Shown here: in pieces, positions 39,541 through 48,136 of the stretch
How positions within the stretch are numbered: the first letter of the stretch is position 1
Layout: every line of letters starts with the position of its first letter
Assembly: GCF_027460265.1 (NCBI RefSeq)
Contig: NZ_JAPZBC010000001.1
Location: 5,746,001-5,810,000, forward strand
DNA: 64,000 nucleotides
Direction: 5' to 3'
Source: Streptomyces sp. WMMC940
GTDB lineage: Bacteria; Actinomycetota; Actinomycetes; Streptomycetales; Streptomycetaceae
The notes under the pieces: model-generated
The model's database searches: none
What the model saw: the letters and a program-made list of their open reading frames with translations, nothing else
What the model was told of the DNA's origin: nothing
Program-made: the position numbers and the translations under genes

Positions 39541-39589
39541 TTGTCCACAGAGGGCCCCGCCGGTCGGGCCGGGGCCCGGTCGTCCACAG
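39541..39589 (+). other. Two DnaA-box-like nonamers between lspA and rluD
   Basis: TTGTCCACA at 39541-39549 is a perfect Streptomyces-type DnaA box, and TCGTCCACA at 39581-39589 differs at one base. They flank the hairpin at 39552-39577. Whether DnaA binds here is unknown. Confidence 0.4.
39552..39577 (+). terminator. Stem-loop after lspA
   Basis: An 8-bp perfect stem GGGCCCCG/CGGGGCCC with a 10-nt loop, about 90 bp past the lspA stop. A possible terminator or attenuator before rluD. Confidence 0.45.
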
Positions 39590-39629
39590 GCGGGATCGGT
39601 CACAGGGACCGACAAGGCATACTCGACGG

Positions 39630-40571
39630 GTGAGCACGATTCCCGAAACCCGCACCCTGCCCGTTCCCGACGGCCTCGAGGGCGAGCGCGTCGACGCCGC
39701 CATATCGCGCATGTTCGGCTTCTCCCGGACGAAGGCGGCCGAGCTCGCCGCCGCGGGCAAGGTCCAGGTCGACGGCTCGGTCGTGGGCAAGTCCGAGCGG
39801 GTGCGCGGCGGGGCCTGGCTCGAGGTCGAGATGCCTCAGGCGCCCGTCCCGGTGCAGGTCGTCGCCGAGCCGGTCGAGGGCATGGAGATCGTGCACGACG
39901 ACGAGGACATCGTCGTGATCGTGAAACCGGTCGGTGTGGCGGCCCACCCGAGTCCCGGCTGGACGGGACCGACGGTGATCGGCGGGCTGGCCGCGGCCGG
40001 GTACCGGATCTCGACCTCGGGCGCCGCGGAGCGGCAGGGGATCGTGCACCGGCTGGACGTCGGCACGTCCGGGCTGATGGTGGTCGCCAAGTCGGAGCGC
40101 GCTTACACCCTGCTGAAGCAGCAGTTCCGGGAGCGCACGGTCGACAAGCGGTACCACGCGCTGGTGCAGGGCCACCCCGACCCGCTGAGCGGCACGATCG
40201 ACGCGCCCATCGGCCGCCACCCCCAGCACGACTACAAGTGGGCCGTGACCGCGGAGGGCAAGCCCTCCGTCACGCACTACGACCTGATCGAGGCGTTCCG
40301 CGCCGCGTCACTGCTGGACATCAAGCTGGAGACCGGCCGCACGCACCAGATCCGGGTGCACATGTCCGCCCACCGGCACCCGTGCGTCGGCGATCTCACC
40401 TACGGCGCGGACCCGACGATGGCGCGACGGCTGGGGCTGACCCGGCAGTGGCTGCACGCGGTGCGCCTGGGCTTCGAGCACCCCGCGGACGGCCAGTGGG
40501 TCGAGTTCGGCAGCGACTATCCCCAGGACCTGCAGGCGGCGCTGGACCGGATCGCGGCGGAGAGCGCATGA
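39630..40571 (+). CDS. rluD: RluA/RluD-family 23S rRNA pseudouridine synthase
   Basis: 313 aa from a GTG at 39630. An N-terminal S4 RNA-binding domain ([20 protein letters not shown], about 17-36) precedes the synthase domain. The catalytic motif is [18 protein letters not shown] (Asp in HRLD), with [17 protein letters not shown] and [19 protein letters not shown] also conserved. The enzyme family isomerises uridines in helix 69 of 23S rRNA; the precise target is inferred from the family. No ribosome-binding site is obvious, and CATACT ends 6 bp before the GTG, so the mRNA may be leaderless. Overlaps the acetyltransferase gene by 4 bp (ATGA). Confidence 0.93.
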   Translation: MSTIPETRTLPVPDGLEGERVDAAISRMFGFSRTKAAELAAAGKVQVDGSVVGKSERVRGGAWLEVEMPQAPVPVQVVAEPVEGMEIVHDDEDIVVIVKPVGVAAHPSPGWTGPTVIGGLAAAGYRISTSGAAERQGIVHRLDVGTSGLMVVAKSERAYTLLKQQFRERTVDKRYHALVQGHPDPLSGTIDAPIGRHPQHDYKWAVTAEGKPSVTHYDLIEAFRAASLLDIKLETGRTHQIRVHMSAHRHPCVGDLTYGADPTMARRLGLTRQWLHAVRLGFEHPADGQWVEFGSDYPQDLQAALDRIAAESA

Positions 40572-41077
40572 GCGGGGACGCGGAGCGCCTGCCGGAGGGC
40601 GTCGTCCCGGGCGGTTGTGCCGTGCGGGAGGCGACGGATCCTTCGGACCGCGAAGCCTGCTTCGCGGTGCGCAAGGAGGTCTTCGTCGTCGAGCAACGGG
40701 TCCCGCAGGAGATCGAGTACGACGCCTACGACGCCGACGGAGCGGACACCATCCATGTCCTCGCCGTCGGCCCGGAGGGCCCGCTGGGCACGGGCCGTCT
40801 GCTGTACGGCCCGGCGGCGGCCGGCAAGACCGGAGGCGACTCGTCGGTCGGATCGCTGGGGCGGCTCGCGGTGACCGGGGCCGCGCGCGGCCGGGGCGTG
40901 GGGGCGGCGCTCGTCCGCGCGATCGAGTCCGCGGCCCGAGAGCGCGGCCTCACCGCGATCGACCTGCACGCGCAGACCCACGCGCTCGCGTTCTACGAGC
41001 GCCTGGGCTACGAGGCCTACGGCCCCGAGTTCCCGGACGCGGGCATCCCCCACCGGGCCATGCGCCGAGCGCTCTGA
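40568..41077 (+). CDS. GNAT-family N-acetyltransferase (ElaA/YjcF-like)
   Basis: 169 aa; ATG overlaps the rluD stop. The segment [20 protein letters not shown] marks the ElaA/YjcF branch of GNAT proteins. The acetyl-CoA-binding motif A is [20 protein letters not shown] (about 105-124), and the C-terminal part ([20 protein letters not shown], ends in HRAMRRAL) is typical. Substrate unknown. Translationally coupled to rluD, which suggests a shared transcript but not a shared function. Confidence 0.9.
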   Translation: MSGDAERLPEGVVPGGCAVREATDPSDREACFAVRKEVFVVEQRVPQEIEYDAYDADGADTIHVLAVGPEGPLGTGRLLYGPAAAGKTGGDSSVGSLGRLAVTGAARGRGVGAALVRAIESAARERGLTAIDLHAQTHALAFYERLGYEAYGPEFPDAGIPHRAMRRAL

Positions 41078-41289
41078 CGGCCGAGTCCCTCCCTGCCCGT
41101 ACCGCCCGCCGCGCTCGTATGCCCCCGGACACCGAAGTGACCGTTGTCCGGGCGGTGAAGGGGGACCCGCACGGGGCCGGTGACGGGCGTTCGGCAGACG
41201 CACCGGGCGGGCGTATGGGGATGAATCGGGAGAAACGTGCGGCCGCTGGGTGCGGTGATCGTCGGAGAACCGGCCGTCGAGAGGTGCTC
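41078..41289. other. Intergenic region, no feature recognised
   Basis: A 212-bp spacer between the acetyltransferase and the decayed frame. Nothing distinctive was seen apart from the ribosome-binding-like GAGAGG at 41279-41284. Confidence 0.5.
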
Positions 41290-41491
41290 GTGGACCAACT
41301 GGCCCTGCTGTGCGTGCTGTTACCGGGGCCGACCGTGCCGCTCGGGGAGCGGTACGGACCGCCCGCGCCGGTCCTGAGGACCCGCTGTCGGCCCCCCGGC
41401 ACGAGGTGCCGGCCGCACGCGGGGAGCCGGGGCCGACCCCGAGTTCGTCGACCGCGTCCTGCCGCACCTGTACGTCCGCGGTCTGCGCTGA
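41290..41491 (+). pseudogene. Possible decayed small gene (frameshifted)
   Basis: A GTG at 41290 with GAGAGG 5 bp upstream opens a plausible frame (VDQLALLCVLLPGPTVPLGE). After about 30 codons this frame becomes Arg/Pro-rich nonsense. Protein-like sequence resumes in another frame and ends DPEFVDRVLPHLYVRGLR before TGA at 41489. One or more indels in a ~67-codon gene would explain this. The first part contains a TTA codon, rare in Streptomyces and dependent on bldA. The family was not recognised, and a chance pattern cannot be excluded. Confidence 0.3.
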
Positions 41492-41571
41492 GCGCCTCCG
41501 CTCGGGCGCGGCACGCCCCGAACCGACCGCGCGGGGCGGTTTCGGACCGGCGCCGGGCTGCCGGCCGGTCG

Positions 41572-41577
41572 TAGGAT
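41572..41577 (+). promoter_or_regulatory. -10 box TAGGAT for a leaderless SDR transcript
   Basis: TAGGAT lies exactly 6 bp before the ATG of the next gene, and no ribosome-binding site is present. This is the usual layout of leaderless transcripts in Streptomyces. Confidence 0.55.
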
Positions 41578-41583
41578 CGGCTC

Positions 41584-42330
41584 ATGGCGCGCACCGTGGT
41601 GATCAGTGGCGGGGGTACGGGAATCGGGCTCGCGACGGCGGAGGTGTTCGCCGCGGACGGCGAGCAGGTACTGCTGCTGGGACGCCGCGAGGAGGTGCTC
41701 GTGCGGGCGGCCGAGCGGATTCCCGGCGCGCGCTACTGCGCCGCTGATCTCAGTGAGCCCGAAGGGGCCCGCCGCGCCGCGGTGTTCGCCGCCCGGGAGT
41801 ACGGCACGGTGGACGTGCTCGTCCACAGCGCGGGCGGCAACGGCGGGCTGGAGGACCGGCCGGGGTACGAGGACCCGCTGGAGGCGGTCGCCCACGACTG
41901 GACCCTCAACTTCCGCCTCAACACCCTCACCGCCGCGCTCCTCACCGAGGCCATCGCGGACCATCTCGCAACGCCCGGCGGCCGCGTGCTCTTCCTCAGC
42001 TCCATCGCGGCCTACCGGGGGTCCGGTTCGGGTGCGTACGCGGCGTCCAAGGCAGCCCTGCACCCCTACGCGCACGACCTGGCACGCAGGCTCGGGCCGC
42101 GCGGCATCACGGTCAACCTGGTGGCGCCCGGCTACGTGGAGGAGACCGGCTTCTTCGGCGACGGGATCGGCGAGGACCGCCGCAGGCAGCTCATCGCAGA
42201 GACGTCCACGGGTCGCCCGGGCCACCCCGGTGACGTGGCCCGGACCCTCCACTGGCTCGCGTCCCACGCGGCGTCCCACATCACGTCCCAGGTCGTCCAG
42301 GTCAACGGCGGTGCGGAGCGGGGCCACTAG
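41584..42330 (+). CDS. Short-chain dehydrogenase/reductase
   Basis: 248 aa. A classical SDR: the cofactor motif is SGGGTGIG (8-15), the structural motif is HSAGG (81-85) in place of NNAGG, and the catalytic Ser139/140 (FLSSIAAY), Tyr152 and Lys156 (YAASK) are intact. The C-terminal VNLVAPGYVEETGFF and ITSQVVQVNGG are typical. LGRREE after beta-2 suggests NADP(H). Substrate unknown. Probably translated from a leaderless mRNA, given the -10 box 6 bp before its ATG. Confidence 0.9.
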   Translation: MARTVVISGGGTGIGLATAEVFAADGEQVLLLGRREEVLVRAAERIPGARYCAADLSEPEGARRAAVFAAREYGTVDVLVHSAGGNGGLEDRPGYEDPLEAVAHDWTLNFRLNTLTAALLTEAIADHLATPGGRVLFLSSIAAYRGSGSGAYAASKAALHPYAHDLARRLGPRGITVNLVAPGYVEETGFFGDGIGEDRRRQLIAETSTGRPGHPGDVARTLHWLASHAASHITSQVVQVNGGAERGH

Positions 42331-42385
42331 GGCGTGTTCGCCCCGTCGCGCCGCCCCGCACGGCGACTCGCGGCGCCGCCGAACA

Positions 42386-42490
42386 GGCCGAACAGGCCCC
42401 CCGCGAGGTCGATCCGCCGCCTTGCGATCCAACTCTCGGCCCGGGGGGCCGGGGGAGACCCCGTGCACCGGACGCCGCTCCTCGACGGGC
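42386..42490. repeat. Dispersed palindromic repeat, copy 1 (core only)
   Basis: Shares with copy 2 the block TCCGCCGCCTTGCGATCCA-like (CGCCTTGCGATCC is identical) and with copy 3 the blocks CTCGGCCCGG, GGGAGACCCCG-like and GCACCGGACGCCGC. The outer inverted ends are not recognisable. It lies just after the SDR stop. Confidence 0.5.
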
Positions 42491-42628
42491 ATCCCCGTGC
42501 CCGACGCGGCACCAGCGACAGTCAGGGGCCGTCCGGCCATCGGCGTCCAGCGGCCACTGCCGGACGGCCGCCCGCATTCCCGTGCGCCGCCCACCCCGGA
42601 AGGCCCGACGCGGCACCGCCACGCCCCG
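42491..42628. other. Intergenic region between repeat copy 1 and mscS
   Basis: No gene was recognised. Inverted CGTCCGGCC/GGCCGGACG-like pieces near 42528-42570 could help terminate the converging transcripts of the SDR and MscS genes. Confidence 0.4.
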
Positions 42629-43720
42629 CTACCCGCGGCCGGTCCGCTGAGCGGGGGTGTCGGGCTGGGTGTGCGTGGGGGGCGGGGAGACCGCCTGGGA
42701 CGTGGCGATGCGCGGGAGGGCGTACGGGTGGTGGTCGCAGAGCCAGGCGATCAACTGCTCGCGCACCCTGCACCGCACCGTCCAGATGTCGTCCGCGTCC
42801 TTCGCGGTGACGACGGCGCGGACCACCATCGTGTTCGGCGTGGTGTCCGTGACCGCGAGCGACCAGTCGCGGCCGTCCCAGGCCGGGCACTCGTGCAGGA
42901 TGTCGTGGAGCTTCTCGCGCATCTCGTGCACCGGTGCCGTGTGGTCGAGGTGGAAGAAGACCGTCCCGGTCATCTGCACACCGCCGCGCGACCAGTTCTC
43001 GAACGGCTTGCTGGTGAAGTACGACACCGGCATCGTGATCCGCCGCTCGTCCCAGGTCCGCACCGCGAGGAAGGTGAGGGTCACCTCCTCCACCGTGCCC
43101 CACTCGCCGTCCACCACGACGGTGTCCCCGATGCGCACCATGTCGCCGAATGCGATCTGGAAGCCGGCGAAGAGATTGCCCAGCGTGGACTGGGCCGCGA
43201 CCCCGGCGACGATACCGAGGACACCGGCGGAGGCCAGCAGCGAGGCCCCCAGCTTGTCCATGCCGGGGAAGGTCAGCAGCATCGACGCGAAGGCCACGAC
43301 GGCGACCAGGGCGGTGACGATCCGCTGGACCAGCGTGACCTGGGTGCGGACCCGGCGTACCCGCGCGAGGTCCCGGGAGGTGGCGGCGAAGCGGGAGTAC
43401 GAGGCCTCCACCACCGCCGCGGCGATCCGCACCACCAGCCACGCCGAGGCGGCGATGAGGACGAGAGTCAGGACATGGCCGATGAGGGCCTCGTTCCGTT
43501 CGACGACCGCGATGGCGGTCTCCGTGTAGGTCCCTCGCAACAGCGCGGTCAGCACCACCACCTGCAACGGCACCCGGCAGCGGCGCAGCAGCCCCCACAG
43601 CGGGGTCTCGCTGTGGCGGGCGTCCGCGCGGCGGAGCAGCAGATCGGCTAGCCATCCCAGCAGCAGCGTGAGCAGGACCGAGCCGACGAGGACGATCAAC
43701 GGACGCAGCACGTTCTCCAT
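42629..43720 (-). CDS. MscS-family mechanosensitive ion channel
   Basis: 363 aa. Four or five transmembrane helices are followed by the pore-lining helix with Gly/Ala packing (LLASAGVLGIVAGVAAQSTL, then GNLFAGFQIAF) and the beta domain (VRIGDTVVVDGEWGTVEEVT and ITMPVSYFTSKPFENWSR, both hallmarks of MscS). It releases solutes upon hypo-osmotic shock. The C-terminus (~25 residues, PPPTHTQPDTPAQ) is disordered. The start is 23 bp from the divergent hydrolase start, so the two promoters must overlap. Confidence 0.92.
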   Translation of the reverse strand: MENVLRPLIVLVGSVLLTLLLGWLADLLLRRADARHSETPLWGLLRRCRVPLQVVVLTALLRGTYTETAIAVVERNEALIGHVLTLVLIAASAWLVVRIAAAVVEASYSRFAATSRDLARVRRVRTQVTLVQRIVTALVAVVAFASMLLTFPGMDKLGASLLASAGVLGIVAGVAAQSTLGNLFAGFQIAFGDMVRIGDTVVVDGEWGTVEEVTLTFLAVRTWDERRITMPVSYFTSKPFENWSRGGVQMTGTVFFHLDHTAPVHEMREKLHDILHECPAWDGRDWSLAVTDTTPNTMVVRAVVTAKDADDIWTVRCRVREQLIAWLCDHHPYALPRIATSQAVSPPPTHTQPDTPAQRTGRG

Positions 43721-43731
43721 GCCCTCGAACG

Positions 43732-43737
43732 TAACCT
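43732..43737 (+). promoter_or_regulatory. -10 box TAACCT for a leaderless hydrolase transcript
   Basis: TAACCT ends 6 bp before the ATG at 43744 with no ribosome-binding site. It lies inside the 23-bp gap to the divergent mscS gene, so its -35 region would fall inside the mscS coding sequence. Confidence 0.5.
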
Positions 43738-43743
43738 GACCGG

Positions 43744-44340
43744 ATGGACATCATGCTTTTCCATTCGACGTACGGCCTGCGCCCCGCCGTGCTCACCGCC
43801 GCCGAGCGACTGCGGGCGGCAGGCCACCAGGTGTGGACCCCGGATCTGTTCGAGGGCCGGGTGTACGGGTCCGTGGAGGAGGGCAGGGCGTACAAGGACG
43901 AGGTCGGGGTGGACGAGCTGCTGAAGCGGGCGATTGTGGCCGCCGCGCCGTACTCGGAGCGCGGGCTCGTGTACGCGGGGTTCTCCCTGGGGGCGGCCAT
44001 CGCCCAGAACCTCGCCCTCGGCGACGAGAAGGCCCGCGGCCTCCTGCTGCTGCACGGCACGTCCGACATCGCCGAGAACGCGCGCGTGGAGGACCTGCCC
44101 GTACAACTGCACGTCGCCGACCCGGACCCGTTCGAGCCGTACGACTGGCTCACCGCCTGGTACCTGGGCATGGGCAGGACGGGGGCGGACGTCGAGGTGC
44201 ACCGTTACGCCGGCGCCGGGCACCTGTACACGGACCCCGACCTTCCCGACTGGGACGAGGAGGCGGCCGACCGGACGTGGCGCGTGGCGCTCGGCTTCCT
44301 GGAGACGCTGGGGGAGGCCGAGGCCCGCGTGACCGTGTGA
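43744..44340 (+). CDS. Dienelactone hydrolase family protein
   Basis: 198 aa alpha/beta hydrolase of the dienelactone hydrolase type. The nucleophile elbow is GFSLGAAIAQ (about residue 81), with Ser instead of the Cys of true dienelactone hydrolases. Asp candidates lie in VADPDPFEPYD, and the catalytic His is in YAGAGHLYTD. The N-terminus MDIMLFHSTYGLRPAV and VWTPDLFEG are family-like. Substrate unknown; an esterase or hydrolase role is inferred. Confidence 0.87.
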   Translation: MDIMLFHSTYGLRPAVLTAAERLRAAGHQVWTPDLFEGRVYGSVEEGRAYKDEVGVDELLKRAIVAAAPYSERGLVYAGFSLGAAIAQNLALGDEKARGLLLLHGTSDIAENARVEDLPVQLHVADPDPFEPYDWLTAWYLGMGRTGADVEVHRYAGAGHLYTDPDLPDWDEEAADRTWRVALGFLETLGEAEARVTV

Positions 44341-44489
44341 CCGCGTGACCAGGGGGTGCGTGCCCGAGGGGTCCGGGCAGCGCCTCCGGGAGGTCCGGCG
44401 TCCGGAGGGGCCGGCGCTCCGGAGGTGTCAGGCGTCGCGAGCCGGGCGGCTGTTGCCCATCTCACACGGCAAGGCACCTGGCTGAGCCG

Positions 44490-44652
44490 GTGCCGTGACC
44501 GGAAAGGTTCACCGGCTCGCGACGCCCGGCACGGCGCCTCGCGGCGTTGTCGGAGTCGCCCGAGTACGTCCAGTACGAGGGCGATCCTCCGCCTTGCGAT
44601 CCACCGCACCGGACGCCGCGAGCTTCCCGGCCAACCCTTCCGGTCACAGCAC
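44490..44652. repeat. Dispersed palindromic repeat, copy 2 (complete, 163 bp)
   Basis: The ends are 20-bp imperfect inverted repeats (18 of 20 matching): GTGCCGTGACCGGAAAGGTT at 44490-44509, and the complement of GTGCTGTGACCGGAAGGGTT at 44633-44652. The inverted similarity continues inward (CTCGCGACGCCCGGCAC against CTCGCGGCGTCCGGTGC), and a central pair GGAGTCGCCC/GGGCGATCC is also inverted. The whole copy could fold into one long imperfect hairpin. Its last base is the first base of the kinase stop codon complement at 44652. Confidence 0.65.
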
Positions 44653-46238
44653 TAGCCGAGGTCGCAGCGCCCCGAGGGGTTGCCCGCCGGGGGACGGCAC
44701 TGGAGCGCCGAGTCGGCCGCGCGGGAACTGAGATAGCGGCCGAGGCAGCTGTTGGCCGTGGTGCGGTCACGTTCGGCGCAGAACCTGAGCGCGGCCCGGC
44801 CGTCGTCGAACGGCCCCTCGGCGTAGATCACCCAGTACCCGGGCCGCAGCGACGCGTAGTCGTCGCTGCGCAGGTACCGGGCCTCGGGGACCGTCTCGCG
44901 GATCCGGGCGAGCCGGACATCGCGTGCGGCGGTGCCGGATCCGACGGGCTCGGAGAAGAGCTGTGCGATCCAGCGGCCCGAGGACGGCGGGGGCACGGCT
45001 GGGTCGGACGGAGTGCTCGCAGTCGCCGACGCGGTGACGGTGACCGTCGGCGCCGGCGGCGCGCTCGGACCCGGCGCCGGACTCGAGGCGGGTGCGGCGG
45101 AGGCGTGGACCGAGGGGCCCGATGCCGCACCCGGGCCCTTCGCGTCGTCCGTGGCCCGTCCGCCGGGATCCCGCAGTGCCAGGACGACGGCGCCGGCGGC
45201 CGTGATCGCGAGGGCCACGCCGATGACGGCGGCGACGAGGGGCGCACGGTTCGCCCGCCTGCCCTCCGCGGGCCGCGAGGGTGGCTGGGAGGTCGTCGGC
45301 CGTGGGCCGTCCACCCGGGTCGGCACCGGCGGAACCGGTCCCGGCACTGGCACCGGACCGGGCGGCGGTGTCGCCGTCGTCATCGTGGGCTGGGCCCAGT
45401 ACGGCGCCGTCCCCGTCTCGACCTGTGCCAGCATCGCGTCCAGCCGTGCGGCGTCGGGCCGGGCCGCCGGGTCCCGTACCAGAAGGGCCTGGAGCACGGG
45501 TGCGAGCGGTCCGGAACGCACCGGCGGGGGCACCGGCTCGTCGAGCACGGCCGCCAGCGTGGCCAGCGTCGTCGGCCGGCGCAGCGGACTGACGCCCTCC
45601 ACGCCCACGTACAGCACCAGGCCGAGCGACCAGAGGTCGGATGCCGGGTCGTCGTCCCGGCCGCGCACCCGTTCGGGCGCCATGTACTCGGGCGAGCCGA
45701 TCAGTTCGCCCGTGGCGGTCAGCGCGGTCGAGCCCTGCAGCGCCGCGATCCCGAAGTCGGTGAGCACGGCGGTGTCGCCGCTGCCGGCGTGCCCGGTGGC
45801 ACCGGCCGGGCGCATCAGGACGTTGGCGGGCTTGACGTCCCGGTGCTGGATGCCGGCCGCGTGTGCGGCGCGCAGTGCGGAGAGCACCTGCCGTCCGATG
45901 CGCGCCGCCTCCGGTGGGGTCAGCGGCCCCTGGGCGAGGCGAGCCTGGAGCGAGATCCCGGGAACCAGCTCCATCACGATCCACGGATGCGGTTCGGCGT
46001 CCACGATGTGATGGATCGTCACCACGTGGGGATGGCTGAGCCGGGCGAGAGCACGGGCCTCGCGCAGCACCCGCTCGCGCACGGCCTCGGAAGCGGAGGC
46101 GTCGGATCTGACCGCCTTGAGGGCGACTTCACGGTGGAGCACGGTGTCGCGAGCCCGCCACACCGTGCCCATGCCTCCGCTGCCGAGCCTCTCGATCAGC
46201 TCGAACCGCCCGTCGACCAGTTCCCCCGGCGCATTCAT
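44652..46238 (-). CDS. Serine/threonine protein kinase with extracytoplasmic domain
   Basis: 528 aa. A Hanks-type kinase domain spans residues 1-270: Gly-rich loop LGSGGMGTVW (18-27), Lys41 in VALKAV, catalytic HRDVKPANV (132-140), DFG (161-163) and GSPEYMAPE (181-189). A Pro/Thr-rich linker, one transmembrane helix (APLVAAVIGVALAITAAGAV, about 335-355), another Pro/Ser linker and a ~95-residue extracytoplasmic domain with Cys residues follow. There are no PASTA repeats, so peptidoglycan-fragment sensing as in PknB is unlikely. The start is consistent with a leaderless mRNA (TAACCT 6 bp upstream). Confidence 0.92.
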   Translation of the reverse strand: MNAPGELVDGRFELIERLGSGGMGTVWRARDTVLHREVALKAVRSDASASEAVRERVLREARALARLSHPHVVTIHHIVDAEPHPWIVMELVPGISLQARLAQGPLTPPEAARIGRQVLSALRAAHAAGIQHRDVKPANVLMRPAGATGHAGSGDTAVLTDFGIAALQGSTALTATGELIGSPEYMAPERVRGRDDDPASDLWSLGLVLYVGVEGVSPLRRPTTLATLAAVLDEPVPPPVRSGPLAPVLQALLVRDPAARPDAARLDAMLAQVETGTAPYWAQPTMTTATPPPGPVPVPGPVPPVPTRVDGPRPTTSQPPSRPAEGRRANRAPLVAAVIGVALAITAAGAVVLALRDPGGRATDDAKGPGAASGPSVHASAAPASSPAPGPSAPPAPTVTVTASATASTPSDPAVPPPSSGRWIAQLFSEPVGSGTAARDVRLARIRETVPEARYLRSDDYASLRPGYWVIYAEGPFDDGRAALRFCAERDRTTANSCLGRYLSSRAADSALQCRPPAGNPSGRCDLG

Positions 46239-46244
46239 GGCGCC

Positions 46245-46250
46245 AGGTTA
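46245..46250 (-). promoter_or_regulatory. -10 box TAACCT for a leaderless kinase transcript
   Basis: On the minus strand TAACCT ends exactly 6 bp before the ATG at 46238, with no ribosome-binding site. Confidence 0.5.
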
Positions 46251-46276
46251 GAGGAACCGTCACGGGGCTCGGGGCC

Positions 46277-47932
46277 TCAGCGCACCGGCTGGTTGACGCG
46301 CTCGACCTTCTGCGTTCCGCTCAGCGTCCGGTAGGAGCGTGCCCAGGCCGCGGTCGCGTCGGGCCGGGCCTTGTCGGAGACGGTGTAGTAGTCCATCTGC
46401 GACCGTTCGGGGGTCAGGTCGAGGACGCCGTAGCCGTGGTGGTCCATGTCGAGCCACTTCACATGGCGGTTCGCGACCTTGACGGCGGTGGCCGCGACCA
46501 GGGATACCGTGCCGGGGGCGACGTGCAGGATGTCGTCCAGGTTGTCGGAGCTCACCGACGTCACCACGAACTCCGTCGCGGCCGAACGCGACAGCGGGTA
46601 GGTCGCGGCCTTCACGGGCACGTCGTTGGCCCATGCCATGTGGATGTCGCCGGTGAGGAAGACGGTGTTCTCGATGCCCCGGTCCGTCAGATGTTTCAGC
46701 AGTTCCCTCCGGTCGTCCGTGTAGCCGTCCCACTGGTCGACGTTGGCGGCGAGGCCCTCCTTGGGCAGGCCGAGCAGTTCGGCGATCGGCCCCAGCAGAT
46801 GGGCGGGTACGGAGCCGAAGGCCACCGGGGAGATCATCACCGAGGTGCCCACGAGCTTCCACGTCGCGTCCGACGACGCGAGGCCGGACTTGAGCCAGTC
46901 CAGCTGGGCGCGGCCGGTGATGGTGCGCTCCGGGTCGTCGACCTTTCCGCTGCCCACGGACGCCTGCTCGGAGCGGAACGAGCGGAGGTCCAGCAGGTGC
47001 AGGTCGGCCAGCTTGCCGAAGCGCAGCCGGCGGTAGACGGTGCCCTCGGTGGAGGTGCGCACGGGCATCCACTCGAAGTAGGCCCGCTTGGCGGCCGCCG
47101 CGCGGGCCGCGTAGTCGCCCTCGGTGCCGGGCGTGTGGTTCTCCGCGCCGCCCGCCCAGGCGTCGTTGGCGATCTCGTGGTCGTCCCAGATCGCGACGAG
47201 CGGATGGGCGGCGTGCACCGCCTGGAGGTCGGCGTCCGTCTTGTACTTGCCGTGCCGGACGCGGTAGTCGGCGAGCGTCGTGATCTCGTGCCCGGGCTCG
47301 TGCCGGCGCACCACGTACTCGTCGGCCGGGTAGCCGCCGGTGCCGTACTCGTAGATGTAGTCGCCGAGGTGAAGGACCGCGTCCAGGTCGGCGCGGGCCG
47401 CGAGATGACGGTACGCCGCGAAGTATCCGGACTCCCAGTTGGCACAGGAGACCACGCCGAAGCGCACCCCGGGCGCGGCGGCGTCGGCGGCGGGCGCGGT
47501 CCTGGTGCGGCCGGTGGCGGAGACGGTGCCCGCGGAGGCGAAGCGGAAGAAGTAGGCGGTGGCCGGGGACAGCCCCCTGACGTCGACCTTGACGGTGTGG
47601 TCGGTGGCCGCGGTGGCGGTGGTCAGGCCCCGGGCGACGACCTTGGTGAAGCCCCTGTCCTCGGCCATCTCCCAACTCACCTCGGTGTCGGGGCCCTTGC
47701 CGGAACCGGGCAGCGCGTCGGGGGCCGGGGTGACCCGGGTCCACAGCAGCACGCCATCGGGGAGCGGGTCGCCCGAGGCGACCCCGTGGAGGAAGGCCGT
47801 GCCCTGTTCTGCGGCGGCGGCGGGTGATGCGGCCGCGAGCGCGGGAGCGGCGGCGGCAGTGGCGACAGCGGTGGCGGCAGCGGCTTTGACGACCGAGCGG
47901 CGGCTGGGGGTTGAGGTGAGTCTTCTGGTCAC
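46277..47932 (-). CDS. phoD: PhoD-family alkaline phosphatase/phosphodiesterase, Tat-exported
   Basis: 551 aa. The N-terminus has a twin-arginine signal ([20 protein letters not shown], about 10-30) with an Ala-rich cleavage region (ASPAAAAEQ). An N-terminal fibronectin-like domain ([20 protein letters not shown]) is followed by the metallophosphatase domain with the family's metal ligands in [34 protein letters not shown] and [13 protein letters not shown]. PhoD enzymes release phosphate from esters, using Ca and Fe, in the secreted space. The GTG at 47932 lacks a ribosome-binding site and follows a perfect inverted repeat. A true PHO box could not be confirmed. Confidence 0.92.
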   Translation of the reverse strand: MTRRLTSTPSRRSVVKAAAATAVATAAAAPALAAASPAAAAEQGTAFLHGVASGDPLPDGVLLWTRVTPAPDALPGSGKGPDTEVSWEMAEDRGFTKVVARGLTTATAATDHTVKVDVRGLSPATAYFFRFASAGTVSATGRTRTAPAADAAAPGVRFGVVSCANWESGYFAAYRHLAARADLDAVLHLGDYIYEYGTGGYPADEYVVRRHEPGHEITTLADYRVRHGKYKTDADLQAVHAAHPLVAIWDDHEIANDAWAGGAENHTPGTEGDYAARAAAAKRAYFEWMPVRTSTEGTVYRRLRFGKLADLHLLDLRSFRSEQASVGSGKVDDPERTITGRAQLDWLKSGLASSDATWKLVGTSVMISPVAFGSVPAHLLGPIAELLGLPKEGLAANVDQWDGYTDDRRELLKHLTDRGIENTVFLTGDIHMAWANDVPVKAATYPLSRSAATEFVVTSVSSDNLDDILHVAPGTVSLVAATAVKVANRHVKWLDMDHHGYGVLDLTPERSQMDYYTVSDKARPDATAAWARSYRTLSGTQKVERVNQPVR

Positions 47933-47934
47933 GG

Positions 47935-47954
47935 CCGGTCAGACTACTGACCGG
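47935..47954. promoter_or_regulatory. Inverted repeat directly before the phoD start
   Basis: CCGGTCAG (47935-47942) and CTGACCGG (47947-47954) are perfect 8-bp inverted arms around 4 bp, ending 2 bp before the GTG. Either an operator or an mRNA hairpin at the start site. Two GGCGAA repeats 12 bp apart (47958, 47970) lie just upstream. Confidence 0.4.
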
Positions 47955-48136
47955 TAAGGCGAACTGGCAGGCGAATTCAGGAAAGTTCGCCTGAGTGTTC
48001 TCGATCGTCCGCCCGCCGCTGCCTGACGGTGGGTCAGGCGACGGCGGGCGGCGGGCTCCTCGCGGGAAGCGGTGTGCCGGGCCGGAGCCCGCGGTGCAGC
48101 GGCGTGCTCGGGCCGCCGAGGATGCCCGAACGCCGA

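Noticed and set aside
44547..44731. Small plus-strand peptides (for example MSESPEYVQYEGD) as a gene
   Set aside because: They are translations of the palindromic repeat copy 2 and the end of the antisense kinase gene, not a coding sequence.
47958..47976. PHO box upstream of phoD
   Set aside because: The repeats are GGCGAA spaced by 12 bp, not GTTCACC spaced by 11 bp; similarity is too weak to call.
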